This document shows positions 24,112 to 32,883 of a stretch of 64,000 nucleotides of DNA, one piece after another; the stretch's first letter is position 1, and every line of letters begins with the position of its first letter. Under the pieces are notes generated by a model. That model had not been told where the DNA came from. It saw nothing but the letters and a program-made list of their open reading frames with translations, and searched no databases. Made by a program: the position numbers and the translations under genes. The stretch lies in assembly GCF_013407165.1 (NCBI RefSeq), contig NZ_CP026994.1, positions 1,082,187-1,146,186 of the forward strand, read 5' to 3'. The DNA is from Nitrosopumilus oxyclinae. GTDB lineage: Archaea > Thermoproteota > Nitrososphaeria > Nitrososphaerales > Nitrosopumilaceae.

Positions 24112-24900
24112 TTGCTTATAAAGGAAAATCCATCAATTACCTTATTGAAAAATAGCCAGATAGGCGTTATCACAATTGCCTCAATTGCAATATTATTTAC
24201 ATTATCTACTGTTTATTCCAATTTTGACATATGGGAAGAAGCTTATGCAGGTGTAACACTCGATCGTGACAATGTTGCAAAGACAATTCTAGTACGAATA
24301 AACCCAGATGGAACAAATTTTGAGAATGCATATGATTCATTCTCAAGAATTGGTTTTGTTGATGGAGAAGCAAATTTTTTACTAGAATCAGTTCCTAGTA
24401 AAGATAAAAAACCATTTTACGCTTTAATTCAAAAATCACTAGAATCAAAAAATACACTACTTAAAAACAAAGGAATGAACATCGCAATCGATATTTTCTC
24501 AGGTGATGGAGAGGTAATTGAGACATTAAAATATTCAAATTGTGATGTAACTGAATATTTTGTTCATGGTGTGGATTCAAAAGGAAAGATTTTCTTTACA
24601 GAGGATGACGGAACTGTCGAGATCAGAGAGGTAACAAAATTTGAATGTGTGTCATTTTCCTTAGAGGTGGAGATCTTACAAAGCGATCTTGACAGATTAG
24701 AGCAAACATTAGAGATTATAGAAACAATATCCAATCCATTTGAAATAACAACTGAGAAAGGATATTTCAGTAAACCTGCAACCAACGGTACAGAAGGAGA
24801 ATTATTCTACAACAGTATGACTAACAAACTACAAAAGTTTGTTGATGGTAAATGGATTGATATTTCCGGAGTAGGTGGACCACCAACACCTAGAAGGTAA
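24112..24900 (+). CDS. Exported hypothetical protein
   Basis: 262 aa from TTG 24112. An N-terminal membrane segment (IGVITIASIAILFTLSTVY, about 17-35) and AYAG suggest a signal peptide or anchor. The rest is a beta-rich outside domain with one pair of Cys (C145, C178 approx.) and a C-terminal segment FYNSMTNKLQKFVDGKW like that in phage-tail or surface proteins. No named family. It is divergent from micro-cluster B across its operator and is followed after 4 bp by another exported protein. Confidence 0.78.
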   Translation: MLIKENPSITLLKNSQIGVITIASIAILFTLSTVYSNFDIWEEAYAGVTLDRDNVAKTILVRINPDGTNFENAYDSFSRIGFVDGEANFLLESVPSKDKKPFYALIQKSLESKNTLLKNKGMNIAIDIFSGDGEVIETLKYSNCDVTEYFVHGVDSKGKIFFTEDDGTVEIREVTKFECVSFSLEVEILQSDLDRLEQTLEIIETISNPFEITTEKGYFSKPATNGTEGELFYNSMTNKLQKFVDGKWIDISGVGGPPTPRR

Positions 24901-24904
24901 TTCA

Positions 24905-25720
24905 ATGAAATTACAAATCATTGTGTTTTTGCTTATAATTATTGGGATTTCAGCAGGATTATCCCAACTAGGAAATGAGCAGATATCAATAATCGTTAAT
25001 TCAGAAGGAAAAGCCAAAATTTCTCAAACACTATTTCCCAAAACATTTGTTTCATCAATTGACGTACCAATAGTTTCAGAAAAAATTTCAAATCTTTTGG
25101 CAATTGATGAAAAAGATATTCTTTTAGGCACTACACAGGACCAAGATCTTTTGAAAATAGCCACATTAGGCGCCTCAGTAGTTGATCTCAAATATAATGC
25201 AGATATTCTAACCTATGAATCAGGAGTTTTTAGGCTAAAATACAGCAGTGAATTAGAATCCAGAGTCAGCCTACCCCAATTATCAAAACTAGTTTCATTA
25301 AATATAATTCCAATTGAAATTTCAGAAAAAGAATACGTCTTACCCCCAGGAGATATTTCTCTGAGTTATTCAATCAAGCCAGTCACATCAAAGGAGTTTT
25401 TTGTTAATGTTGATGGTTCAGAATATAAAATTGAAGCAATCACTGCGGCCAAGATAGAAGAATTTTCAGCAAATTCAGATGAAATTCAATTCATCATCAG
25501 AGACAAGGCAATTGTTTTGACAATTATTCCTACAACAGTTTTGGAAAATCCAAATGACGTATTACTGAATGGAGATAAAGTAGAGTTTAGTCAATTTCAT
25601 CAAAATTCAACCCACTCTTGGATCAGAATAGATCCTCATGAGAAAGGTTTGGTGCGAATTTTAGATTTCAAGGAAGAATCAGTAGAATGGTTTGACTGGT
25701 TATGGGGATGGTTCAAATGA
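24905..25720 (+). CDS. Exported hypothetical protein with N-terminal signal segment
   Basis: 271 aa from ATG 24905, chosen because it begins the hydrophobic stretch LQIIVFLLIIIGISAGLS. The body is beta-rich and acidic, with many short strands; the end is Trp-rich (WFDWLWGWFK). No recognised domain. It lies in a likely operon with the gene before (4-bp gap) and the repeat protein after (4-nt ATGA overlap with one possible start). Confidence 0.75.
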   Translation: MKLQIIVFLLIIIGISAGLSQLGNEQISIIVNSEGKAKISQTLFPKTFVSSIDVPIVSEKISNLLAIDEKDILLGTTQDQDLLKIATLGASVVDLKYNADILTYESGVFRLKYSSELESRVSLPQLSKLVSLNIIPIEISEKEYVLPPGDISLSYSIKPVTSKEFFVNVDGSEYKIEAITAAKIEEFSANSDEIQFIIRDKAIVLTIIPTTVLENPNDVLLNGDKVEFSQFHQNSTHSWIRIDPHEKGLVRILDFKEESVEWFDWLWGWFK

Positions 25721-28311
25721 ACATGAATTTAATTTTTCCATTTGTAATACGGTATTATGTTAATAACATAATGCGAACCGGACGACTGGATGGATCGAAC
25801 TACTCAGTTAAGTTCAGTTATGACGCAAGATCAGTGTTGAAAATAAGCCTCTTCGGCCTAATTGCACTTTTCGTATTAACAGTTAGTGTACCTTCAGCTT
25901 TTGCCCAATCAACTGAATCAGAAACTAGTTCACCAATCAAAATGGTGCTTGATTTGACAAGAAGTAATCTCTTAGACTCTTTTGATGACACTGGAGAGAT
26001 CCCTTCTTCAGCGCAGACATTTTATGATTTAGGACAAGAGGAATATCAAAAGGCAATTGATGCTCTGAACGCAGGTGATTTTGATGCAGCAGAAGAGCAT
26101 GCATTAATTGCCATGACATTGTTTGAGGATTCAGCATCAGTAATTGGAGAAATAATTGAATCAGAATCATTTGGAGAGAGTTCAGGTATAGACGAGTTTA
26201 GTTCTCAGATTATTAATCAGCCAACATCAGCCAATATTTTTGAGATTCAGGAAAAAATTACAGACACTGATGAGGAGGTAGAAAATTTAAGACAATTAAT
26301 TGAATCAAATAATTTAGATGTTAATTTAGAGGAATATGAGGAATCTATCAATTTAGCAAAAGAGGGATTAGCTAATGGTGATATTTCAGGTGCAAATGAA
26401 AAATTATCAATAGCAAATGAGATGAAAAATGAAGTTTATAATCAGATCAATGTAGCAGTAGAGGAAAATCAAGATGAACGAATTGAGCAATTTGTGACAA
26501 ATAGTATCAGCACAATAAATCAAATGTTAGCAAACGGAGAAGAACTAGGCTTAAGCCAAGATACACTAAATGAATTACAAGATACCCTAGATGTTCTGAA
26601 CACAGGTGAAATTGATGAGATTTTAGAAAAAACAGATGACAATAGCAATCTTGCAAAGGAATTCAAAAATGAAAACAAGGAAGCTGAGAAGGAGCTAAAA
26701 GAAGATAACAAGGAAGCTGAGAAGGAGCTAAAAGAAGATAACAAGGAAGCTGAGAAGGAGCTAAAAGAAGATAACAAGGAAGCTGAGAAGGAGCTAAAAG
26801 AAGATAACAAGGAAGCTGAGAAGGAGCTAAAAGAGGAAAACAAGGAAGCTGAGAAGGAGCTAAAAGAGACAGATCCAGAGGCAGCAAAGGAGCTAAAAGA
26901 GGAAAACAAGGAAGCTGAGAAATTATTGAAAGAGGAAAACAAGGAAGCTGAGAAGGAGCTAAAAGAGGAAAACAAGGAAGCTGAGAAATTATTGAAAGAG
27001 GAAAACAAGGAAGCTGAGAAGGAGCTAAAGATTTCTAAATTCGGAAAGGTGCCACCAGGTTTAGCTAAATTACTAGATAAAAATAATGATGAATCAGAAT
27101 CACCAAGTACTGATGTAGAAAATCCAAGTAATACGGATGTAGAAAATCCAACTGAATCTTTAGATTCTGTAGATATTGCATCAATTATTCCTGACGTGTA
27201 CGATGTTTCTGCAGATCTAGTGTATTCTCCAGATGATTATTTTGAAGATGCAGTAGATGAGTTGGAAGAAGATTCATTTGAAGAAAATTACGATAAAATG
27301 TACAAAGACTCAAAGGCTAAAGTCAAGAAGGACAAGGCAAAACAAGCAAAATTAGATAGAATTGCAGATGCTGCAGCTAATGGTGGACCACCAGGCCTTG
27401 CAAAGAAGGCCAATGATGGAATCACAGATGGTGATGCAATTAATATCTCAGCAACAGTAGGAGTACAATACACAGTTCAAGATTTCACTGCAATAAAGAA
27501 CGGTAAAGATGATTCAGATAAAATCAAAATAGATGTAGACATTCCAATCGGTTCAAGTTTAGGAAATATCAAGAATGAGGCACAACCATATTCATTTACA
27601 CCTGACGTAGTGGGGGTTTATACTATTACTGCTAAGGTAGGAGGATTATCAGATGTTATCAGAGTAATTACGGCAATAATAGCTGGTACTCCAACAGTAG
27701 AAAATCCAATTTCAGATGTAACTTTAACTTCTCCAAGACCAGATTCTGTAATTGATCTTAGAAATGTATTTGACGATGTAGAGGATGCCGATGATGAAAT
27801 GACTTATAGCATTTCATTAAATACATTCACCGGCACATTCACTTCAATTTCTATTGATGTTAATGATGTTTTGACTATTGATTATGATGACACTGCTGCG
27901 GGTGAAGGAACAGGAATCATCACAGTCAGAGCAACAGATACAGATTTGTTATTTGTAGAAGATTCATTTGATGTAACAGTTTCTGCTGCTGGAAATACTC
28001 AGCCAACAGTATCTCTTTCAATACCAGATGACAGTACAGCAAAGAATGTAGATTATGTAATTCTAGATATTGGTCAATATTTTGCTGATGCAGAGGATAC
28101 TGACATTCAATTAACATACACTGGAACAAGTGCAATCATTTCAGGGGATTCAGATACAATTGATGCAATCACCAGTGTTCCGGGCACTACATTAGTAACT
28201 GTAGATGTCAAAAATGGAAGAGATGGAACGGCAGATATTACAATTAGAGCAACAGATACAGGAGGATTGTGGATAGAAGACACATTCAGACTTGTAGTAG
28301 GTTCGGGATAA
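25717..28311 (+). CDS. Large exported protein with Lys/Glu 11-residue repeats and Ig-like C-terminal domains
   Basis: About 864 aa. A signal segment ISLFGLIALFVLTVS ends in AFAQ. Order after it: a helical domain (about 30-300) with repeat-like pieces (YQKAIDALNAGDFDAAEEHA), the charged repeat (26674-27030), a linker ending in KFGKVPPGLAKLL and GGPPGLAKKA, then two or three Ig/cadherin-like domains with RATDTxxxxVEDSF endings. Likely cell-surface. The start is uncertain: 25717 overlaps the previous stop (ATGA), but ATG 25771 just after a 17-bp palindrome would give a cleaner signal peptide. Confidence 0.8.
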   Translation: MNMNLIFPFVIRYYVNNIMRTGRLDGSNYSVKFSYDARSVLKISLFGLIALFVLTVSVPSAFAQSTESETSSPIKMVLDLTRSNLLDSFDDTGEIPSSAQTFYDLGQEEYQKAIDALNAGDFDAAEEHALIAMTLFEDSASVIGEIIESESFGESSGIDEFSSQIINQPTSANIFEIQEKITDTDEEVENLRQLIESNNLDVNLEEYEESINLAKEGLANGDISGANEKLSIANEMKNEVYNQINVAVEENQDERIEQFVTNSISTINQMLANGEELGLSQDTLNELQDTLDVLNTGEIDEILEKTDDNSNLAKEFKNENKEAEKELKEDNKEAEKELKEDNKEAEKELKEDNKEAEKELKEDNKEAEKELKEENKEAEKELKETDPEAAKELKEENKEAEKLLKEENKEAEKELKEENKEAEKLLKEENKEAEKELKISKFGKVPPGLAKLLDKNNDESESPSTDVENPSNTDVENPTESLDSVDIASIIPDVYDVSADLVYSPDDYFEDAVDELEEDSFEENYDKMYKDSKAKVKKDKAKQAKLDRIADAAANGGPPGLAKKANDGITDGDAINISATVGVQYTVQDFTAIKNGKDDSDKIKIDVDIPIGSSLGNIKNEAQPYSFTPDVVGVYTITAKVGGLSDVIRVITAIIAGTPTVENPISDVTLTSPRPDSVIDLRNVFDDVEDADDEMTYSISLNTFTGTFTSISIDVNDVLTIDYDDTAAGEGTGIITVRATDTDLLFVEDSFDVTVSAAGNTQPTVSLSIPDDSTAKNVDYVILDIGQYFADAEDTDIQLTYTGTSAIISGDSDTIDAITSVPGTTLVTVDVKNGRDGTADITIRATDTGGLWIEDTFRLVVGSG
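25746..25771. promoter_or_regulatory. Adjacent palindromes before the repeat-protein gene
   Basis: Two perfect inverted repeats lie side by side: AATACGGTATT (25746-25756) and TTATGTTAATAACATAA (25755-25771), the second ending on the A of ATG 25771. They could be an operator or a start-site hairpin for the large exported protein. The function is not known. Confidence 0.45.
26674..27030 (+). repeat. 33-bp tandem coding repeat (11-residue Lys/Glu unit)
   Basis: About eleven units of the form NKEAEKELKED/E, with variants NKEAEKLLKEE and TDPEAAKELKEE. The repeats predict a long, stiff, single charged helix projecting the surface domains. Units at the 5' end are nearly identical in DNA, indicating recent slippage or unequal exchange. 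Confidence 0.93.
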
Positions 28312-28320
28312 AATTAATAA

Positions 28321-29436
28321 CTATTCATTTTGTTTAGAGATTTTGGAATATTTTGAATCAGAAATAATCTGAGATGAGTGCATCTCATCAATTTTTAATT
28401 TAATTTGCTCAGATAGATATTCTGAGAGTTTCTTATCATACCCATCTTCATATTTTTTCTCAGGAGCATCTACTCGCTCAATAACTTTTTCTACAATTCG
28501 CTCTACAGGTTTCTCCTCAACAACTACAGGAACTCTATTCTTGAATTTTCTAAATCCAACAAAACCAATAATCAATATTGGAATTACAATCATCCCAATT
28601 ACAAGCGAATAGTTTTTCTCAACTTTTGCAGAAACTGTAACTGGACCATCAATGAACACTTGAGCAGTATTTCCATCATATGTCACATCAGCACCCTCCC
28701 ATTCAGATAATGAATTTAACACCAATCCATCTCCACCAGCATCAATACCAATAGGAACAGTAACTCCCTGTTCATACCAACCGCTTCCAGTGGTTTCACC
28801 AGAATCAGAAATTACATTAAGCTTGTACTGATATTCTGTAAAGAAATCTACCTGATGATACTCATTCAACACTATCGGTGGAGTAGTAAATGATGTAGAA
28901 CCATCATCCTCAATTTCCCAAAACTCTGCCTTGTCCAATGACCAACCAGTTATCTCTTGTCGAACCTTGTTTGGTTCAATTTCACTAGTCTTTTGCACAT
29001 TTACAGAGACTGAAGTTCCAGAATCAAACCAATTATCACTAGTTGGAGATGATGGAAGAAAAGAGTAATCATTTGTCCCCTCTACACTTAGAGCATATTG
29101 AGGAACTGCTGAAAACACAACACTGTGAGAAGAATCAGTGGGGATAGATAGTGTGAAGTCACCCCTAGCAGTTCTTGAGATCTTTACAGTTTCACCATCT
29201 AGAGTGTACGATACCAGATTGAATCGACTAGTCTCATCTTGAACCCATGAATGATTCTGAGATAAAGTAAATGTCTGCCCAGAAACCAATGGCACTTCAT
29301 ATGATGGAAGAAGATTATTTTCAAAACTCACCTTTAGAGTATTAGTGTTTGAGAATTGGGCATATACAAAATCATCTCCAGACATACCAATAGAGAAAAG
29401 TCCAAAAAAAACTAAACCAAAAATTATCAACTTCAT
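28321..29436 (-). CDS. Membrane-anchored extracellular protein
   Basis: 371 aa. Signal segment (IIFGLVFFGLFSIGMSG) ending near VYAQ, a beta-rich outside domain (30-275) with repeated segments of the type YALSVEG and YKLNVISDSGETTGSGWYEQG resembling bacterial Ig/InlB-like repeats, one membrane span (LVIGMIVIPILIIGFVGF, about 278-295), and a cytoplasmic charged coiled-coil tail (VERIVEKVIERV). Likely an envelope-spanning anchor or sensor. It overlaps the upstream gene by 4 nt, so the pair is co-translated. Confidence 0.78.
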   Translation of the reverse strand: MKLIIFGLVFFGLFSIGMSGDDFVYAQFSNTNTLKVSFENNLLPSYEVPLVSGQTFTLSQNHSWVQDETSRFNLVSYTLDGETVKISRTARGDFTLSIPTDSSHSVVFSAVPQYALSVEGTNDYSFLPSSPTSDNWFDSGTSVSVNVQKTSEIEPNKVRQEITGWSLDKAEFWEIEDDGSTSFTTPPIVLNEYHQVDFFTEYQYKLNVISDSGETTGSGWYEQGVTVPIGIDAGGDGLVLNSLSEWEGADVTYDGNTAQVFIDGPVTVSAKVEKNYSLVIGMIVIPILIIGFVGFRKFKNRVPVVVEEKPVERIVEKVIERVDAPEKKYEDGYDKKLSEYLSEQIKLKIDEMHSSQIISDSKYSKISKQNE

Positions 29437-30047
29437 GATTCAGATACCACCAATGCTTCAAGGCCAGAATATTTTGAATCTAATTTTTCATTAATTTGAT
29501 CAAGAGATTTTTTGTAATCGCTGTTTAATGTCTCATATTTTCCACGAGGAATAACATCAGAGTCATAGTCTGAATGAAGTTTATTCAAAGATTGTTCATA
29601 TCCATATTTTTTTGCTAATAATAAATAAAATTCATCAGATAGAGGCCACGTATTTTTTGGCAATTCATACACATCACCAATTGGCTGAGAACTCTCCCCT
29701 CTGAAACTATCAATTTCCTTAATTTTTTGGAATCTATATGCAGTCAAAATGTATCGAACATCATTTGATGCATATTTGAGTTTCTCAACTAATCCACATT
29801 TTAGAAGAGACTTTTCAATTGTTAATCTAACTAGATCTTGTTTTAACTTGTCATTCTCACCAGTAGTCTTTTGAGCAATTTGAGCGAGTTTTACCGGACC
29901 CATCTCCTCAGCAGTTAATTCAGAAATTGCAAAAAGGATTTTTTGAGTCAATAATTGATTTGAACTTTCTTCAAGATATTTGAAGCAATTTTCTTTGAGT
30001 TGTTTTATTTTCAAAATACGTGCAAAAAGATCTTCTTCACTGAGCAA
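29433..30047 (-). CDS. Hypothetical cytoplasmic protein, helical
   Basis: 204 aa from TTG 30047. Residues 30-100 may form a winged-helix-like fold (QKILFAISELTAEEMGPVKLA, VRLTIEKSLLKCGLVEKLKY); the rest is helical. No signal peptide. It is first of a two-gene leftward operon with the membrane-anchored protein, whose cytoplasmic coiled coil it might contact (inference). Confidence 0.72.
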   Translation of the reverse strand: MLSEEDLFARILKIKQLKENCFKYLEESSNQLLTQKILFAISELTAEEMGPVKLAQIAQKTTGENDKLKQDLVRLTIEKSLLKCGLVEKLKYASNDVRYILTAYRFQKIKEIDSFRGESSQPIGDVYELPKNTWPLSDEFYLLLAKKYGYEQSLNKLHSDYDSDVIPRGKYETLNSDYKKSLDQINEKLDSKYSGLEALVVSES

Positions 30048-30188
30048 CTATAATCACCATATCTCCTAACATCTAACTCTAAAGGGAATAGACATATTAT
30101 TTTTGATAAAATCTTGGTATTTTTTGGTCGATTTTTCAAATATAACATAATCAGCCTAGTTTAAAGGGGTCAAAATCATATCAAATCC

Positions 30189-30320
30189 ATGAAAGCCAAA
30201 TTTACCGGAAAATGTGTTGAATGTGGCGACGTCATAAAGGCCGGAAAAGAGATTCTAAAGAATTCTAAAGATCAATGGGTTCACAAAGCTTGCTGTGACT
30301 TGGAAGACGAATTACCATAA
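30189..30320 (+). CDS. Small zinc-ribbon protein (43 aa)
   Basis: A four-ligand zinc site is visible: CVECGD near the start and HKACC near the end (C9, C12, H32, C35/C36). The layout is like small PARP/LIM-type treble clefs that mark added or modified nucleic-acid binders. A TATA-like TTTAAAG lies about 30 nt upstream. No family assigned. Confidence 0.78.
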   Translation: MKAKFTGKCVECGDVIKAGKEILKNSKDQWVHKACCDLEDELP

Positions 30321-30386
30321 TCAAGAACAAACCCAGTACAAATTAGTAATAAATTTTTTAAGCAACTTTGAACAAATGAGGATGGT

Positions 30387-30809
30387 ATGAGTTCAAAATC
30401 AAGTATTTTGCTAATTGGAACAATTCTAACAGTATTAGGAGTCATGATGATTCCAGCAAGCAGTTCTGCAGAATCAAACCAAATTACAGTTACTCCAATT
30501 AATGAGGAGATTAGCTTGGAAAAAACAATTACAACGATGAATGTTCCTGAAGATAACAAACTACCATGGGGAACAGTTAGAGGGGATGCATCAGATGTTG
30601 CTGAAAGATACCCAGTAATCATTCAATTCTACAAGGGAGAAGATCCAGTGCACTTTGCACAAGTAGACACTAAAGGTGATGGCTCTTATGAATACAAATT
30701 CAGAGTTAGAAGTCTAGATTCCAATTCAGGAGAATTTGTAAATATCTTCAATGGAGATTATATTGTAAAAATTTACAAAGTAATCCCAAATTCCAATGAT
30801 TTAGTTTAA
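30387..30809 (+). CDS. Exported hypothetical protein
   Basis: 140 aa. Signal peptide SILLIGTILTVLGVMMIPASSSA with likely cleavage after SSA, then a beta-sandwich-like domain (VRGDASDVAERYPVIIQFYKG, GDGSYEYKFRV, GDYIVKIYKV) typical of carboxypeptidase-regulatory/Ig-like surface modules. Small secreted or surface-bound protein; partner unknown. Its stop abuts the convergent reductase gene. Confidence 0.76.
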   Translation: MSSKSSILLIGTILTVLGVMMIPASSSAESNQITVTPINEEISLEKTITTMNVPEDNKLPWGTVRGDASDVAERYPVIIQFYKGEDPVHFAQVDTKGDGSYEYKFRVRSLDSNSGEFVNIFNGDYIVKIYKVIPNSNDLV

Positions 30810-31379
30810 TCAATAAGGCATTCCAGATTCTCTTTGTTTAGATAGTGCAGACATGTACCATTCAAATTCTTTTAAGAATCTAGAAAATCGTCTATCATAA
30901 TTTTCATCCAATAATTTTCCATCAGCATCAAATACCTCATGAACTTTAGAAATTGGAAGTTGTGAAGAAATTGCCAGAGTTCCCATCTCTGCCAATATTT
31001 GACGGAGATGGTTTCCAGCCGTAATGCCCCCAAATGCACCCACAGAATATGAAATAATTGCAGAAGGTTTGAAAAAATACTCTTCAAGAAAATAATCTAA
31101 TGTATTTTTTAATGCTGATGAAACACTATGATTGTACTCTGGTGTGATTGGAACATACCCATCTGCTTCTTTGAGGATTTTTTGCAAATTTTGTAATTTT
31201 TCAGGAGGAGATTCCATCTCCTTGTACATCTTGTCAAGTATTGGCAAATCCAACTCTAGAGGATCCACAAGTGAAACATCATGACCTTTCTCTTTTAATT
31301 TTGATACAACCCATTTGGCTACTTTAATTCCATGTCGTTCAGATCTAACAGAACCTACAATGATTACAATTTTTGCCAT
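30810..31379 (-). CDS. NADPH-dependent FMN reductase family protein
   Basis: 189 aa from ATG 31379, chosen because it directly begins the flavodoxin-fold strand AKIVIIVGSVRSERHG. Other features are the FMN loop TPEYNHSVSSALKNTLDYF and the segment AFGGITAGNHLRQILAEMG. It reduces FMN or quinones in the cytoplasm. A start seven codons earlier is possible but adds no conserved sequence. Confidence 0.9.
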   Translation of the reverse strand: MAKIVIIVGSVRSERHGIKVAKWVVSKLKEKGHDVSLVDPLELDLPILDKMYKEMESPPEKLQNLQKILKEADGYVPITPEYNHSVSSALKNTLDYFLEEYFFKPSAIISYSVGAFGGITAGNHLRQILAEMGTLAISSQLPISKVHEVFDADGKLLDENYDRRFSRFLKEFEWYMSALSKQRESGMPY

Positions 31380-31482
31380 GGGTAATCCACAATGAAACAA
31401 GATAAAAGATTTCTACTAAATTCAAATCCACATAATATTTCATAGAATTCATATACTGAATATCTAAATGAAGAGCTAGAAA

Positions 31483-32022
31483 ATGAGTAAGAATTTTTGG
31501 CACGACATAGAATCAGGTAGTGATGTTCCTGAAATTATTAACGCCATTGTAGAGATTCCTAAAGGGTCTATGAACAAGTACGAATATGATAAAAAGCACA
31601 ACATGATAAAATTAGACAGAGTATTATTTTCACCATTTCACTATCCAGGAGATTATGGATTAATCCCTCAAACATTATCTGATGATGGAGACCCACTTGA
31701 TGCACTTGTACTAGTTACAAACCCAACATACCCAGGAATACTAATTGAAGCAAGACCAATAGGACTACTCCAAATGAAAGATGATGGAAAATTAGATGAC
31801 AAAATTATTTGCGTTGCAACAAATGACCCACGTTATTTACACACTGCAGATATTACAGATATTGAAGACCATTACCGCTCAGAGATTGCACACTTTTTCC
31901 AAGTGTATAAAGACTTGGAAGGGAAAAAAGTAGAGATATTAGGATGGAAATCAGCTAAAGAAGCTAAAATCGTCATCATAGAATCAATAAAGAGATACAA
32001 AGACACTTTGAAAAAATATTAG
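31483..32022 (+). CDS. ppa: Inorganic pyrophosphatase (family I)
   Basis: 179 aa. It hydrolyses PPi with Mg2+. The signature DDGDPLDALVL (Asp cluster), IPKGSMNKYEYDKK, YPGDYGLIPQTLSDDGDP and the later DDKIICVATNDPRY match the soluble family I enzyme. A TATA-like sequence lies about 35 nt upstream. A UBP zinc finger gene follows after 1 nt. Confidence 0.96.
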   Translation: MSKNFWHDIESGSDVPEIINAIVEIPKGSMNKYEYDKKHNMIKLDRVLFSPFHYPGDYGLIPQTLSDDGDPLDALVLVTNPTYPGILIEARPIGLLQMKDDGKLDDKIICVATNDPRYLHTADITDIEDHYRSEIAHFFQVYKDLEGKKVEILGWKSAKEAKIVIIESIKRYKDTLKKY

Positions 32023-32023
32023 T

Positions 32024-32287
32024 ATGGCAAAAGAATGCGAACATTTTACTCAAGAAAGAAACGTATCTCAAAATACAAAAAACTGTCAAGAATGTGAAAA
32101 AGAACATCTGCCAATAGTTGCACTTAGAATGTGTTTAACGTGTGGACATGTTGGTTGCTGCGATTCATCAATTGGCAAACACGCAACTAAACATTTTGAA
32201 GATACAGGACATCCTGTAATGCAAGCAGTTCCAGAGAACATTTGGAAATGGTGCTACATACATGAAGAATATTTTCATTCAGAATAA
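32024..32287 (+). CDS. UBP-type zinc finger protein
   Basis: 87 aa made of one ZnF-UBP domain: CEHF, CQECEK, MCLTCGHVGCCDSS, HATKHFEDTGHPV and the aromatic WKWCYIHEEYF. In eukaryotes this domain binds the free C-terminal Gly-Gly of ubiquitin. In archaea it might bind a ubiquitin-like SAMP/Urm1 tail, but that is inference. It is co-transcribed with ppa (1-nt gap). Confidence 0.9.
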   Translation: MAKECEHFTQERNVSQNTKNCQECEKEHLPIVALRMCLTCGHVGCCDSSIGKHATKHFEDTGHPVMQAVPENIWKWCYIHEEYFHSE

Positions 32288-32318
32288 TTTGAGAGATTAG
32301 AAACTATTTTCTACGATT

Positions 32319-32879
32319 TTAATCGTAAACCATTAATTCTTTTTCTTCAAGTAATGCATGGATTTGGTTGACAGAGCGATGAACATCTTTTTCAAGTTTT
32401 GCTCCAACACACACCAATTTACCTGATGCAAAAATTAGAATTACAGTTTTTGGATCAAGCATTCTGTGAATTAGTCCTGGGAATTGTTCTGGTTCATACA
32501 TACTTCTAGGAAGAGTTCTTGCAGCTTGCTCCAAGTTTACTTTACCACCAAGATTAATTGAAGATACAATATTTTGAATTGAAACTATAGGATCATTTTT
32601 AATTTTGATTTTGCCTTTTCTCAAGATTTTCACAACTTCAAAAACAGCAGTTTCTGCCAATTCTTGAGATTTAGCACCAGTACATACCATCTTTCCTGAG
32701 CCAAAGAGCAATGTAGCAGTCTTTGGGCTTTTTAGTCTGAATACTGCGCCTGGGAACTGTTCAGGATGATATTCAACTGCGGGGAATTTTTTAGTGATAT
32801 CTACAAGGTCTAATTTTTGTTCAATTGTTGCAGAGGCTACAACGTTTACAATTGCAATGATAGGTTTAGTTTGAGTCAT
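32319..32879 (-). CDS. tbp: TATA-box-binding protein
   Basis: 186 aa with the two direct TBP repeats (residues about 10-90 and 100-180): each has an IVNVVASA/IQNIVSSINLGG strand, the PEQFPG turn and ATLLFGSGKMVCTGAK/VILIFASGKLVCVGAK. It binds promoter TATA boxes and recruits TFB and RNA polymerase. It lies 4 nt after tfb on the same strand, so the two basal factors come from one operon. Confidence 0.97.
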   Translation of the reverse strand: MTQTKPIIAIVNVVASATIEQKLDLVDITKKFPAVEYHPEQFPGAVFRLKSPKTATLLFGSGKMVCTGAKSQELAETAVFEVVKILRKGKIKIKNDPIVSIQNIVSSINLGGKVNLEQAARTLPRSMYEPEQFPGLIHRMLDPKTVILIFASGKLVCVGAKLEKDVHRSVNQIHALLEEKELMVYD

Positions 32880-32883
32880 TTTT

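Noticed and set aside
26520..27008. 162-codon leftward frame opposite the Lys/Glu repeat
   Set aside because: Antisense of a repeat whose codons lack stops in that frame; Ser/Phe-rich shadow of the exported protein gene.
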